Below, piece by piece: positions 1 through 12,003 of a DNA stretch of 64,000 bases. The translations under genes and the position numbers were made by a program. Location of the stretch: the NCBI GenBank assembly GCA_026936325.1, contig JAPTHN010000003.1:79349006-79413005 (forward strand). Direction: 5' to 3'. The DNA comes from Platynereis dumerilii. Lineage: Eukaryota > Annelida > Polychaeta > Phyllodocida > Nereididae. The notes beneath the pieces are model-generated. The model searched no databases. It was not told the DNA's origin and saw only the letters and a list, made by a program, of their open reading frames with translations. The stretch's first letter is position 1; every line of letters begins with the position of its first letter.

Positions 1-855
1 TACATAGTGAAAAAATTGTAAAAAAGCGCACCCACACAAAAATGCCATATCAAATTGGTATTCATATATGTAAAAAAAAAAGTGTTTTTTTGATCAATTT
101 TTATCTCTTATATTTGAAGCAATAATATTTGAAATGACACAATTGGGTTTTTTTTACTACATATGTAACTACTGGCAATGAAGGTGGGGCGATGATAACC
201 AATCAATATTGGTCAAGGAAACTATGATAAAAAATGACTGGCAAACAGTATGTTGTTGGTTTAGAGATGATTTTATATATATTATATACATATCGGTATT
301 GTCTACTGGAAAAATAAACTGTTCCCATTATTGGTTTTACTTGCAGTCACAAGAGTGAAACGACACATTATGCTCATTAAAAATCCAGTTCTGGTTAACT
401 CTTGAAGAAAAGCTCTAACTATATCTTCACCTATCAATTGTTAAGAGATTCTTCCATACATGTATAAGGAGAACAAGCATGGCTATACTTTTTTTAACAG
501 GGGCATTCTAAATTTTTTTAACAGACATTGTTAAACATGTTTATCAGCTGTGTATACTAGTTTTATGGCAACCAGACTATAGTCACACAAATTTGAAATC
601 ATGAGCTCCATCAGGTCAATTTTGTTTAAGCTGTAAGAATACTAAAAATATTTTGAGAACTTACATAAATTTGTTGTCAAAATGTATATTGATACATATG
701 TACAGGTTAAGTTGTCAATAATTCACCACTGCTTGCCTGCCCTGCAGTTATGGTATACCAGAAAAGTTCTAAAATATGTTACTACAGCTATATAAATTAC
801 AACTGACAAAAGTGCATTTGGCACTCTTTGGCATTCTCTTTCACAAGAACTTCTT
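1..855. other. AT-rich DNA, nothing recognised
   Basis: No ORF, repeat or RNA gene is supported here. Short T and A runs only. Confidence 0.5.
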
Positions 856-859
856 CGCT

Positions 860-1365
860 TTGATCGGGGGACTTCTATGTGTTCATTCTGTACTATTTTC
901 TCACTTCTTTGTTCATTCTGTGTGCCAACTTGTTCCGGAGCAGTATCTATTCTTTTTGATTGTGAGAACTCTTTCTCTTTCAGGGGCACTTTGCGTCTTC
1001 CTTCATTCAGCAAGAACTCTTTCTTCTTTTGGGGCACTCCAGCACTCTTTGTCCATTCTGTGAGAACTCTTTCTCTTTTGGGGAGGGGAGTGCATGGACC
1101 TTGTCCTTTTGTTAATGCTGTCAGAACTCCTGCAAGTTCACCCTCTCTTTCATTGAGACTTTCTTTGTTCACTCTGAGGAATCTGTTTCTCTTTCTGGGA
1201 TCTTTACTTCTTTGGCCATTCTTTTGGAACTCATTCTCTTTTAGGAGCTACTTCACTACACTTTCTGGGGCATTTACGTCTCTGGTTGTTGTATCCGATC
1301 TCTTTCTCTTTCTGGGAGCTCTGTGTTTTTTGTTCATTCTGTGAGAACTCTTTCTCTTTCAGTGG
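860..1365 (+). repeat. Degenerate ~54-bp minisatellite, 8-9 units
   Basis: A unit built around GAGAACTCTTTCTCTTT followed by GGGGCACT and TTCATTCTGT recurs near 963, 1012, 1062, 1119, 1178, 1229, 1288 and 1342, a period of 49-59 bp. Open frames on both strands across this stretch come from the biased pyrimidine-rich composition and I do not call them genes. The same unit resumes at 2406-2475 and 2674-2705, so the array has been split by later insertions. Confidence 0.75.
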
Positions 1366-2405
1366 TTGAAATGCAAGCCATGCTTGATGCAGTGAACGAC
1401 TACACCAAAGAGCATCTCTACACTATTTGCCCCAAAAGAGTTTGGCTACCATGCGGACTCCCTCCAGCACATCTACACTATTCTTGAAATTACGAAACGA
1501 AGATATGCCAGAATCTGCTTCTTAACTCACTTGTGTCTGGACTGGTGTACAGGCAAAGCAGGACCCTGTATTTCAAACAGAATACAAAAAGTCGAGAGAT
1601 CTGCGTATGCCCTCATGGACAAAGGTTTACGTGATGCAAATGGTCTTAATCCAAAGGTGTCAACCAAAGTACATAGTCCCCAGGTTACTTTTTGGTTGGA
1701 CACTGTTATACAATCAAGAAAGGAAATCAACGCACTGGACGCGTATGTACCATAAGCAGCTACTTAGACAGGTTCAAGGTTTCCGAACAGTACAACATGC
1801 AAAGCAATCTATCTGACAACTGGTCATACCCGTAGAAGCAGATTACATATCAGGACATTGAGTCTGTTTGTAGCCATTTGCGGGGCAAGTAAAGAGTCTC
1901 AAGTAATTAGCAAGCAGACAGCTTGGTCTTGGCAATAGAGGAAGTTGATTTACCTATGCTACAAACATTTCCCAATCCTGCAATATTATTTGACAGAAGC
2001 CGGCATTGCAGTACCCTGGAGTAAAACCAAATGGAAGAGGCACATACAGTCTACTGTCCATGGTAAATGGAGGCAGTCCATGTCGGAAAGTAAAGGCCAA
2101 ATGATATCACTCCCCACCGGTGCAGTACCACATCCACCATGGACATTGTATGAAGGCCCAGGCTGGTCACTCCAGCTTCAACAAGAGCAAGATTCATTAC
2201 TGATGTTTACACACCTCAACAGAAGAGGGTAAAAAAGAGACATCAGCAAGACACTACATTCCAACAAGAAGAAGAAAACATCTGCCATATAACCTTTAGA
2301 TGTAGCAGGCTTCAGCTGGAAGAGCTGAACTTCGAAGTGAAAGGAAGAGGCCAAGAAGAGCTTAGGCAACTCCTCTGTGAGCCTTTTTTCCAACTAAGTT
2401 TTCCT
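1366..2405 (+). pseudogene. Coding-like relic interrupting the minisatellite, family unknown
   Basis: Between minisatellite units the composition changes to a protein-like one. Short open segments on the plus strand (for example 1531-1755 and 1945-2232) read like parts of a decayed protein, with frame changes and several stops between them. I see no inverted ends or target duplication. I recognise no domain, so the source (host gene or element) is open. It could also simply be unrelated DNA with chance open frames. Confidence 0.25.
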
Positions 2406-2475
2406 TGGTCATTTTGTGAGAACTCTTCTTCCTCTCTGGTTGACTTCTCAACACCATTGTTCATTCTGAAAGAGG
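2406..2475 (+). repeat. Continuation of the ~54-bp minisatellite
   Basis: GTGAGAACTCTTCTTCCTCT at about 2416 and TTCATTCTGAAAGA at 2461 match the array at 860-1365. The last unit is cut by the SINE and continues at 2674-2705. Confidence 0.6.
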
Positions 2476-2673
2476 GGGGGGGGTTGGGCTAGTGGTAGTG
2501 TGCTGGGCTGCCAATCACTGGGTCCAGGGTTTGACTCCAGCTCTGGGTCCCCTGAGCCTATGTTGGACGGCGGTTTCAATAATCCTTTGCCTCATTGCTG
2601 TGTCCTCCTCCTGTCCTAATCAGCCTACCAAGTGCATGATACAGGACGTAAAGCCCCAATCATCCATCCATCG
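2475..2673 (+). mobile_element. tRNA-derived SINE with target-site duplication
   Basis: The head has a pol III A-box-like GGGCTAGTGGTAG (about 2486-2498) and a B box GGTTTGACTCC (2528-2538), followed by an unrelated body and a tail CCCCAATCATCCATCCAT. TTCTGAAAGA flanks it on both sides (2465-2474 and 2674-2683, 10 bp exact, 13 with one mismatch), which fits target-primed insertion. The element is about 200 bp and appears full-length. Its CCCCAATCAT tail is shared with the minus-strand insertion at 47435-47650, so both likely belong to one family. Confidence 0.85.
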
Positions 2674-2739
2674 TTCTGAAAGATCTCTCTATCTCTTGCG
2701 GGACAATCAGAGCATAGAAATAAACACAAATGGTTAAAC

Positions 2740-3290
2740 TTTGAAATGGAATCAACTTCTATTTCACAATTTTGAGTCAAGTTTTGTGACTATTTTGTGA
2801 CTTGCTGGGCAATGAGCAAAATGTTGGTCACGATGAAAGAAAAACGGTTACATCAAAAATCACATTTTCACCACTCTTCTAGATAAGAAAATGTGTCATA
2901 AAGATGTAGAAACAATGCAAGACATAAATCTGCATCACATATAAAGAGATGCTCACTGTCCTGCTTACCAGGGAACAATTTTGCACAGGGAACTTTATCT
3001 TTAATGTATTGGTGTTGTAATGTTGGAAAAATATACGTAAAACGTTCACATGCAATATCAAGCCCATAAGCAAAAAATGACCCAACTTGCATTTATATAT
3101 AGCTTATCATATCTAGACCAGTAAAAGATGGACACACTTTCTGCTCTTCATCTGAAAGACAACAATTTTGCCTTTCATATGACCCATAATACGAGCAAAA
3201 ATTCCATTTCTAAGTCAAGATATGACCTAAAACATCCATTTTGGGCCAAATGTGAATGGGACATTTTACCGCATAGCATCCTTGGATCAC
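2740..3290. other. Non-coding, nothing recognised
   Basis: AT-rich sequence without supported genes. The overlapping minus-strand ORFs here are short and look like chance. Confidence 0.4.
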
Positions 3291-3291
3291 A

Positions 3292-4141
3292 GGTAACCAT
3301 GGTAACCAATATCCACATGATATCAATCCCAACCCTATTACATCTAAAACTACCAAGGGCACAATATACCTTAACCGCCAAATGAGATCCTTGCATCTAC
3401 AATAATTTTCTTGACATTGATAGATTTATGACCATCTTACTAGAAATTGGTCAACTTATGTTGCCATGGAAACCAATTTGGAAATATGGGTATCTCCTTA
3501 GAACTATGAAATGTTTAAACAACAAATTCTTGTCATTATTTATTGATAAACCTAAGTCCACAATATCGAGCAATAATAAAAGTAACTTTTGTTAGTTTTT
3601 AAAACAGATAACATGGTTACCATGGTAACCAACCTCAACAATATGATAAACAAATACTCCAACACATCCTATATCATAGAGAGGTCACATTTTCCAAAAA
3701 TGAAGTGTCTAGATACAAGAGTTCTCTTGAAATGTATATATTTATTCTCAAATTTATAAACTTCACAAATTGATTTGTTACCATAGAAACACATTTCATG
3801 GATTTACTTAAAGAACCATGTTTTCAAATTTGCCATAATTAATGGCAAATGGTTCAGGGTTTTTAGCATGAATTCAGTCCTCATCTGATTAATACAGATT
3901 AGCCATAATGTGTATTGAAATAGACAAAAGTTGTTAAAAAATGCAATATTTTGAATTTGCGTTCCATCTCCATGGCAACTAAAGACAACAAATTTGGATT
4001 TGATATAAGGAATTAATGCGGTCCATCACTAAGATTGATAATCCCGGATATTTTGCTTATATCTAAATTTTTGTGAATTTTATGGGAAAATAATATGTTT
4101 TCTTGAAACTGTAAAATTTCAGTGACTTGTTGCCATGGAAA
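3292..4141. repeat. Array of RFX X-box-like palindromes, ~160-bp spacing
   Basis: Six related palindromic motifs occur at 3292 (GGTAACCATGGTAACC), 3460 (GTTGCCATGGAAACC), 3615 (GGTTACCATGGTAACC), 3777 (GTTACCATAGAAAC), 3968 (CTCCATGGCAAC) and 4129 (GTTGCCATGGAAA). Intervals are about 168, 155, 162, 191 and 161 bp. The core matches the RFX X-box consensus of two GTTNCC half sites. The DNA between motifs aligns poorly, so this is either a very old satellite or spaced binding sites. Confidence 0.6.
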
Positions 4142-7100
4142 TGCATTTTTGAAACAGCACCACTTAAAATAATTTTTAGAGCTTAGGAAAAAATTAAAGC
4201 TTAGATCCTCAGCTTCATTCCTGCCAAGTTTCGTAGCTTTATCCACTCCGTAACGATAATGCCAAATTTTGGCCTTAAGGCCCCCTACTATGACAGGAGT
4301 AACCCTCCAGCAAGTCAAGGAAAAAAAGACTTCTCGACAACTCATATTATCATCTTCACCCCCCACATGACGCCAGGGATTGTCAAAATTCACAGAGAAG
4401 AACTCAACGCAACTGTGGTGATTAATTATGATGGCGAATTGTCCTCCTGTCTTTTTCACACAGGAATGAACTGACTGTAAGCTAATTTCTAAGAAATTCA
4501 GACATGGACAATTGGACATGATTACAAGAGGCAGTGATCTGGGACAGGGTCCCAAAGTCAGTCTCTGATAGTAAAAAATGCTTCAAAAATGGTAATATAA
4601 CACCCCACAATACTTGATCTATTTGGATATTCCAAAATTAATAGTGTCCCCAAGATTTTTGCCATTGCATAGCCATCATTTCCAGATTCCTTTGCAATTG
4701 CTTCAAACAAATTCCTCTCTCACAAACGCTGACCAAGGAGCTTTAAGTCTAACTCTGATGGATTTTAGGAGATTTGAGTAGGAAACCTGGCATTTCATGG
4801 TATTAAGCCAAAGGGACCTTTATGCTTAGGATAGTGGCATCAACCGATTGTGGAGTGCCACTAAATACAGGTTCTATTGGTCCCATTACTCAAAATATGA
4901 ATAAGCAACCCCTTTTCTCAAAAAGTAACTGCCTTATTTTTGCCCTGAAGTAAACCTTTTTTATTACTATCTTCCACATAAATCATTTCATATAAAAATA
5001 CTCTATTTTATTGTGATTATCTCACAGAAGGCTATCTACAAACGATTTCCTGCAACATAGTCCGCATTCAGTAATGGCACGAGTGAGGCAACTTTGATAT
5101 TATGCCAGTCTATATTTTTCAAACAAAATTGCTTCAAGATAAATCGGAAAGTGATTTCACCAGGAATAACAATTTCAGTTAGGTTTCATTCCACATTCCA
5201 CTAAACAAATACCACGGGGACCATCTATTGAGTTAGGCCTGCCTCATATCTCAAACCAATTTGCAATCTCCTCAAACAAACCTCCCAAAATCATGCTCAC
5301 CAAACATTTACTTCTGACAATGGATCATATCCTGTATATATATTCAGAGAGCCTTGATTGATCTGAAATATCGATGACTTAAAGTGCATCAAGATGATGC
5401 ATGAAAATTATAGCAGATTGGGAATTTTGGCATCTTGAAGTGAAAAGAGGAATCATTCAACAAAGCTTCGTGTCTCAAGCTCAGCTTCAGCCTTGTCAGA
5501 AGGGTTTCATCAGTTGTTTCAAGGCTCTCCGACTTATGGTCTGTAACTGATCATTTCAAGCAAGATAAAAACCATAGTACATTAGAAACCTTTTTGCCAT
5601 TTATTTGGCTGCCGAAAGATAGTTGATACAAATAGGCCAAATAATACCTGCCAGGAGTACACCTTTTGTTACCATATTAAATTTCATAAGTTTTTTTGAA
5701 GGTTCATGGGGATTTGAAGCTATTAGACCAAAAGAAATCATTTCCTGTCTCATCCAAAAACATATATTTTGATACGTGATACTGACCTTTTTAAATAGAT
5801 TCATTCCTTCATAAAATTCTAAAGAACAAACATCAAAGTGTAGCTACATCAAACTTTGCACTAAATCTCTTATCTTGAAAAAGTGAGATATTAGTTACAG
5901 TACTGGTCACACAAGTCTTAAAATTTTTGTAACAATAAGATAAGGAAGTTTGAAAGCAAAGAAAACCAACAAAATCATGGAAGAAAAACTTAAGTATACT
6001 TCATCTTTAATGTACATTTTGTGTCCGTAAGTCCCTGAAGCAGCTGCAGGGTAATTGTAAGTTCAGTATAACTGGCGAGTGTTGTCGCAGAGGAAAACAT
6101 TGGCACTGGGATAAAAAGCTCCAAACACAACAAGATTGGCTAAAACATATCGACCTCCCAGGGGGCCTAAATGCAAAAGACATGGTAAAATAATGCTTTA
6201 GAAACAGAGACAGGAAGGAGGAATGGCTCAGAAAAATGTGTCCCAAGCCTGTGGTCAATATACAGTACAACCCGAAATAAAGAAAGAACATTTTCTGCCA
6301 GAAGTTCTCTGTTTACCTATTTGCCTTCCTTTCTCTTTTCCAACCCAAATCTACTTACAAAAGTTATTAACTCTGTAAATAGGCGCATCTGGTTTAACAG
6401 TGAAATGGTTTGGATAGGAATATGATGTGACAAGATAGAGAAAAATAAAGAAAGCTTAAATGACTTTCTGTATTTTGGCACACAAATGGGTGTGTGCACA
6501 TAAAAGATCTGCCTTGCTAGTTATTTCAGTATTTTTAGTAAATGAGTTACACCAACAATGACATCATGATTTTCATATTTCGACATTTTGTCTTCTACGT
6601 TACACTGTTTTAGAATGGAAGAGAAGGCTTGCTCAATTAAGATGATCAGATGTGCCGGGAAAACCATGGAAAACCCAACAAGAACTATGTGTTGTTTTGG
6701 TCACCAAGAATAAAACTAATGAAACATCAAATCACAGCCTTATTATATACCTTGGCCTTTTAACATGAAAGTTCTCTCAAAATCGTGTACTTCAAATGCC
6801 TGACAAATAGTTGTGTCATTTGACCAACAAGTTCTCTTTTGATATCACTACTGATGCTTCCAGATATTTAGTATTATATTTCTGGATGGGACCTAACTGC
6901 ACTGTTAAACCAATCTTCCTTCAAATTGCTTCCTGATACCTATGTGTTTTATTACAGAACCTAAGTGCACTGTTGTATGTCAGAGTGACAGGCAATTTTC
7001 TGTTGGGTCGTGCTCTAGGCTGCCCTTTTTGTGCTTACAATGACGCAGACACCAAATTGAGTATTCGAGGGCTTCTGTGGTCTTCATAATATTTGGTTAA

Positions 7101-7609
7101 ACACAGCTCATTCCTGCCTTGTGGGGACTCCCAGCATATTAGCTTTAAGCCACCTGTTTTTATATGGACCAGTGCAGTATTTAATTTAGTACCAAAATAA
7201 CTTATTGTTATAAAAAAAACTTTACCAAGGAAATTTCATTGCATAAATTTATGATGTTAGATAATTTCGAGGTTATTGTAGCATTCATGGTAAAACAAAC
7301 CATGCAGACTTATTGTCATAATGCAGAATGCTCTTTTAAGTGGCTTGTGCACGTTGTATTTTAATATTCATTTTATGTTAATAACATTTTGATAATATGT
7401 AAATAGCACAGCCAGGAAATTCGCGCAGCTCTTAAAAAGATTTTTAGGACTAATAGTTTTACCATAGCTTTCATTAAATTTATTTCATATTGAATATATG
7501 AAAGGCAGTTATGTTACAGTTTCAAAGAAATTCAAAGACGGATATAGAGAAAAATAGAGAGAAATTTAGACTAGAAACTATTAGAAAGACAAAATAGATC
7601 AAAAATAGA

Positions 7610-7610
<1 letters not shown>

Positions 7611-7670
<60 letters not shown>

Positions 7671-7733
7671 GAGATAGATAGATAGATAGATAGATAGAGA
7701 GATAGATAGATAGAGAGATAGATAGATAGATAG
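7611..7733. repeat. (GATA)n microsatellite
   Basis: Nearly pure GATA repeat with a few GAGA interruptions, about 120 bp. The duplicate at 49639-49766 has a different interruption pattern, as expected for slippage. Confidence 0.95.
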
Positions 7734-8262
7734 GATAGCTAGTGAATAGGATTAAGAATAAATAGAATTGATAGCTAGATAATCAGCTAAATAGTAAAAA
7801 GGAAGACAACATTGAAAGCTGCCATATTTAAGTCTATGCTAGATTGTTGATATTACATAATAGTGATAACAAAAACAATAACATGATCTGCATGTAGATT
7901 AATTGCTCACTGTTACATAATCATCAGTTGACAAAGATTATGTCACCTTAATTTTGTTACGTTTTCTTGTTGACTGTTTTGAAATGAAATGAATAACATG
8001 TTTTATAAAATAATTTAATTTAGCTTGTCAAGGCTTATAATTAACTAGTCCATAAAAATAATAGATACAGGGAATATTAATGGAGAAGATTGAATTTTTA
8101 AAACACTTTTGAATATGAATATGTCATGTTTTGTTAAATTCGAAACTAAATCATTGATAAGTAGCTGGTCCCACTTGACCTAATTTCCTGCTGTCGACCA
8201 TTGATGTTGATACTGTCACTGCACAGATTTTTGAAACCTTTCTTTTGCTCAATTCGCTCTGT

Positions 8263-8287
8263 GCGAAACGGCCTATGGCCGTTTCGC
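8263..8287. repeat. Perfect 11-bp hairpin
   Basis: GCGAAACGGCC and GGCCGTTTCGC flank a TAT loop, a GC-rich island in AT-rich DNA. The copy at 50295-50319 keeps both arms and changes only the loop (TAC). Confidence 0.7.
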
Positions 8288-9869
8288 TGCGCGTATATTA
8301 AAAATAGCAATAAAAAAAAATCCAATAAATAAATATCAATATTTGTTTTTTGACATAAAATCCAGATCTATATTTGTGCACCGCGATGGTCATGTTGTAC
8401 ACAGTAATGGATTGGATGAACTGCTGTTTTACATGTATGTGATGGGCATCTATTAAAAAGATAGTAACACACAGACAGACATGTATGTTACACTAAACAT
8501 TACGATTGGATGTCATTAGCGTTGTGTAGGCCTACTGTTGAGTCTTTGGAGCTCAGGTTCTTTGGTTGCAGATCAAACGGCCAGAGGCATTAATTTCCAA
8601 AGGCAGCAACCTTATTATGAAAGCAAAAATGAAAGCTTTATCAGGTCAAGGCCCACTGCAGATTGAAGGACGTCCTTAAAATGAGAGATGTACGTCCTTC
8701 TAAGTATGCTTGCCCTTCCTTTGAAGTATGATCAAGTTTCAGAAGAAAACTTTGTTTTCTCAGATTCTAGGCTTTCCTCAATGGTCAGTTGTGTTTGTAG
8801 GTCAAGAATGATGTCATAAGTCTCATTCTGATTACGAATGTCCCTCCAAATGTTTGATGACTTTGAAATATGGGAGTAATAAAATGTAGCACTTTACAAA
8901 ATGGATTACACTGGATTACTAAATGCATTGGCAGTTAAAAATACTGCATGGATTTGATGCTTTTATATTTGTTTTGCAGATGAGCAACTTCTTTTTGAAA
9001 TTCTATATGTGCATTTCACAGAAATTGCCATTTAAAGTAGCATCTCAGCATACTTTGATTGAAGGATGGCTGTACTTCCTTTGAAGTATACTATGTTGTT
9101 TGGGTCAAATTTGATGTCATCCTTCTTGAAATGAGGTGCCCTTTCTTCCAAGTACGGGCATACTTCAAACAAAGTGCACTCGTGAAACAACTGACTTTAA
9201 AAGACAATAGCTCAGTTTGCACAAATGGAATTGTCATTATTTTGGTTATGCACTTTCTTATGGGTTGTTTTTCAATCGGGGTACATAGTTTTGTCTCAAG
9301 GGGGTAAAAAATAAATGTCTTTTTTTTCTGGCCAAATTGACTTTTTTCTGTTGCTATATACTGTGCCATGGATTTCTGAAAATTTTAGGGCTACAAGTAT
9401 TCTGAATTTTATTTTTTGACCTTTTGAAAATTTGACCAAAGTCAATATTCTGCTCATCCCTCTATTACCGGATGTATAGGACACCCAGTTGTATGGGCTT
9501 GTTCTGAGTGGATAGATATATATCTGACAATGAAAAATCATCTTACTTGCTTAATTTTGGCCAAGAACTTTTGTGCGTGCCAAGGAAAATAGATATTTTC
9601 GGAGAGGACGGAGAGGACAGTTTATTTGACGAAGCTGTTTTTGGTGTTTTCCGCTACGAGCATTTTGCAGTACGTACAACTGAAGTGAAACACTTACCAA
9701 AACTTTGTCTAATCTATTGAAGGAGAATTTCTATAAAATAAAAATCCTCTTAATTTAATGTTATTGCTGTTTTGTTGACCCTATTTCAGAGAGGACAATA
9801 TTTGACGGAAATTACCATCATGTGTTCAATGCAGGATGCTGAAGAGACTAATCATAGTTGTTGCATGTA

Positions 9870-10796
9870 CCGTAATATGGGGTGAATTGGGACACTGGGG
9901 TGAATCGGGACAGAACAGGGAAACATTTTATTTGCTCAAAAGCACCAATTTATTCTTGCCTTAGGAATGATTTTTGGCACACTTTTATTGAACATACAAA
10001 CACATAATGTGGTATGATTTTGTATTTCCAACTGCAGGCAGTGATGAGCGGCAGCACCTTAAACTTGGCCCTGCAGAAATGCCATTTTTACAGGTGGTCA
10101 AAACTTTGCGTGTAAAATATAAAGTATTAATATTGCAGCCACCAAACTTGCAGCAAACTTTAAAATCAGTTTAAAATGGTCAAAGAGGACCATGATTATA
10201 GACTGGATATTGGATATTGATTGTTTGGTCCTAGGTTCAGATCCAGGTCTATAGCAAAGTTTCGGGATTGAACAAAATAACCCTACTTATTTTCATTTGA
10301 GTGTGCTGGTGTGGCTTTTTGATGGATACTATTGTACTTGGCATCATTTATAGGGGATTTAGTCCAGAATTATTAATCACCAGCAAAATTTGAAGAAAAA
10401 TACAGTTTTCAAACTTTTCTGTCATTTATGACATTTTTATAAATCTGTATATTATCAATGAAATTGATTTCAAGTTTCCTTCAAAATAATTTGTTTGCAT
10501 ATTAAACATGTTTTCTATTGTTTATTCACGAGTAGCAATCAATCAAAGAAGTTAGGGAGTTTTGATTATGGAAATAATGGAGTGTCCCGATTCACCCCAA
10601 AGTAAAGGGTGAATTGGGACAGTGGTTTTCTGGGCCCTGATCATTGGAAATTTAAGATATCACTTGAAGCTCCAAGGGATCGTTAGACCTTTTGCTTGGA
10701 CACAATTTCACACCATATTTTCATTTCTGGGTTGATTTGTGGCCATTCTATAACAGAAAAACGGCCAAAAGTGTCCCGATTCACCCCATATTACGG
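9870..10796 (+). mobile_element. 927-bp TA-flanked MITE (Tc1/mariner-like ends)
   Basis: The ends are CCGTAATATGGGGTGAAT and its inverse, flanked by TA (9868-9869 and 10797-10798). An internal inverted pair with the same GGGTGAATTGGGAC motif occurs near 10577-10622. TA duplication points to Tc1/mariner-type mobilisation, but no transposase is encoded. The duplicate at 51902-52828 is the same length, so this insertion predates the duplication or the conversion event. Confidence 0.8.
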
Positions 10797-10903
10797 TAAT
10801 TCTAATGTTGAACTCTTGGGACCATGTTGAAAGCATTTTCACATTGGTTAAAACTTACTGTTAGGTCAGGACTGAAATATCTGAAGCGATATTTGCCTAA
10901 TAT

Positions 10904-11227
10904 GAAAATTCTATTGCACAGATCAGACAGGCAACCCATCCTGCTTCTTGTAAAGCAATCGGTGATAAAATTGTCGTTAAAATGGATGATTGGTTGCCAG
11001 TTGCCAAAAGAGAACTCGAAAAGGCATGTTTTGCAAAATTTTCCCAAGATGAAAGGGCCAAAAATTTTCTACTGGGAACAGAGGAAACTACTCTAGGAGA
11101 GGCTACTCGTAGCAAAATCTGGGGTATCGGCATGACCCTAAAGGACAAGAAAGTATGTGACATAAACGAGTGGGGTCAAAATATTGTTGGGAAAATTCTA
11201 ACTGACATAAGATCAGCTTTACAGTAA
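10904..11227 (+). CDS. NADAR-domain protein, C-terminal part (LINE ORF1 remnant)
   Basis: The frame is open from the 5' boundary of the LINE insertion to TAA at 11225-11227, 107 codons, and has no start codon because the upstream part is missing. Numbering from 10904, NADAR-family landmarks appear in the right order: THPASCKAIG (11-20), W30, AKF (44-46), FLLGTEETTLGEA (55-67), WGIG (73-76), WGQN (90-93) and DIRSAL near the end. NADAR domains are about 150 residues, so roughly the first third is absent. The family includes YbiA-like N-glycosidases, and some members remove ADP-ribose from guanine in DNA. Lying inside the LINE and on its strand, it is most simply the end of ORF1. A separate capture or nested copy is the alternative. 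I cannot say from sequence alone whether it is active. Confidence 0.8.
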   Translation, partial: ENSIAQIRQATHPASCKAIGDKIVVKMDDWLPVAKRELEKACFAKFSQDERAKNFLLGTEETTLGEATRSKIWGIGMTLKDKKVCDINEWGQNIVGKILTDIRSALQ

Positions 11228-12003
11228 TTTTACTGACTCTTAACAATTTACATGTGTCGAAAATTACATTTTACATGTGCTGAGAATGGTATTTTCTAAT
11301 GTAATCTCTGTTTAACTTATTGCATCACTGTATTTAATACCCAAGATAACTTAATTGTTGGTTATCTTTTTCTGTAATTTCAGATGTATATATTTTATTT
11401 GTCATATATCCTCCACCTGTGTATTGCATGACTCAAGTAATTCTGAACTAACCGCTATTTATTAAAAAAATAACGGCTATTTATTTAATTAATTTTTCTC
11501 CCTATAACACTTTCTGAATATTCTGCATGTTTCTGTTTTGCCCCAGATAATTGTGTGATCTTCTTAATGTGCAAGTTGATGTTTCTAACACAAGTGTTGA
11601 TCACAGTTTCTAAATTGATTTGTTCATGTCATAACATGTAATTCATTAACTTTTATATATTCATTTGTATACAATCATTATTTGCCCAATATAGCATAAT
11701 TGGTAAATTTAACTATTTTAAGATCATTATTCACCTGTCAGATCAAATCACGTAATACTAATATTTGGCTGACCATGTGCCAGTAATTGTCTATGAATCT
11801 TTACATTTATATTTGTTTCATTTCATCAAAAATCTTTGACACATCAATTTTACAGTTTTATGTTTGTTTGTTGTATAATGAATGGATTGTTTTATCAATT
11901 CTTAAGGATGATAATAGTGTAATAACCAAGTTACTTATAACAAGAAACCATGATAACTGTTATCAATACAATCTCCAAAATTCCATGTTTTGTATGATTA
12001 AGT
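11228..12003 (+). other. LINE inter-ORF region
   Basis: This is 776 bp of AT-rich sequence with stops in all plus frames and no recognisable domain. The spacing between the two LINE reading frames is long for the group. It may hold a translation-restart signal, or the boundary between a captured NADAR segment and the LINE proper. Confidence 0.5.

Noticed and set aside
877-1344. 155-codon plus and 149-codon minus ORFs over the minisatellite
   Set aside because: Open only because of the pyrimidine-rich tandem repeat; the minus frame starts with GTG.
4013-4555. 180-codon minus-strand ORF
   Set aside because: It overlaps the X-box repeat region and is not preserved in the duplicate copy near 46050; no recognisable domain.
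6043-6166. Possible exon on the minus strand (acceptor-like TTTGCATTTAG then about 34 codons), also seen in copy 2 near 48070-48170
   Set aside because: Differences between the copies fall on all codon positions and there is no supporting neighbouring exon; conservation is explained by the duplication.
9059-9307. 82-codon ORF identical in both copies (also 51091-51339)
   Set aside because: It lies across transposon ends inside the near-identical block, so identity is not evidence of coding.
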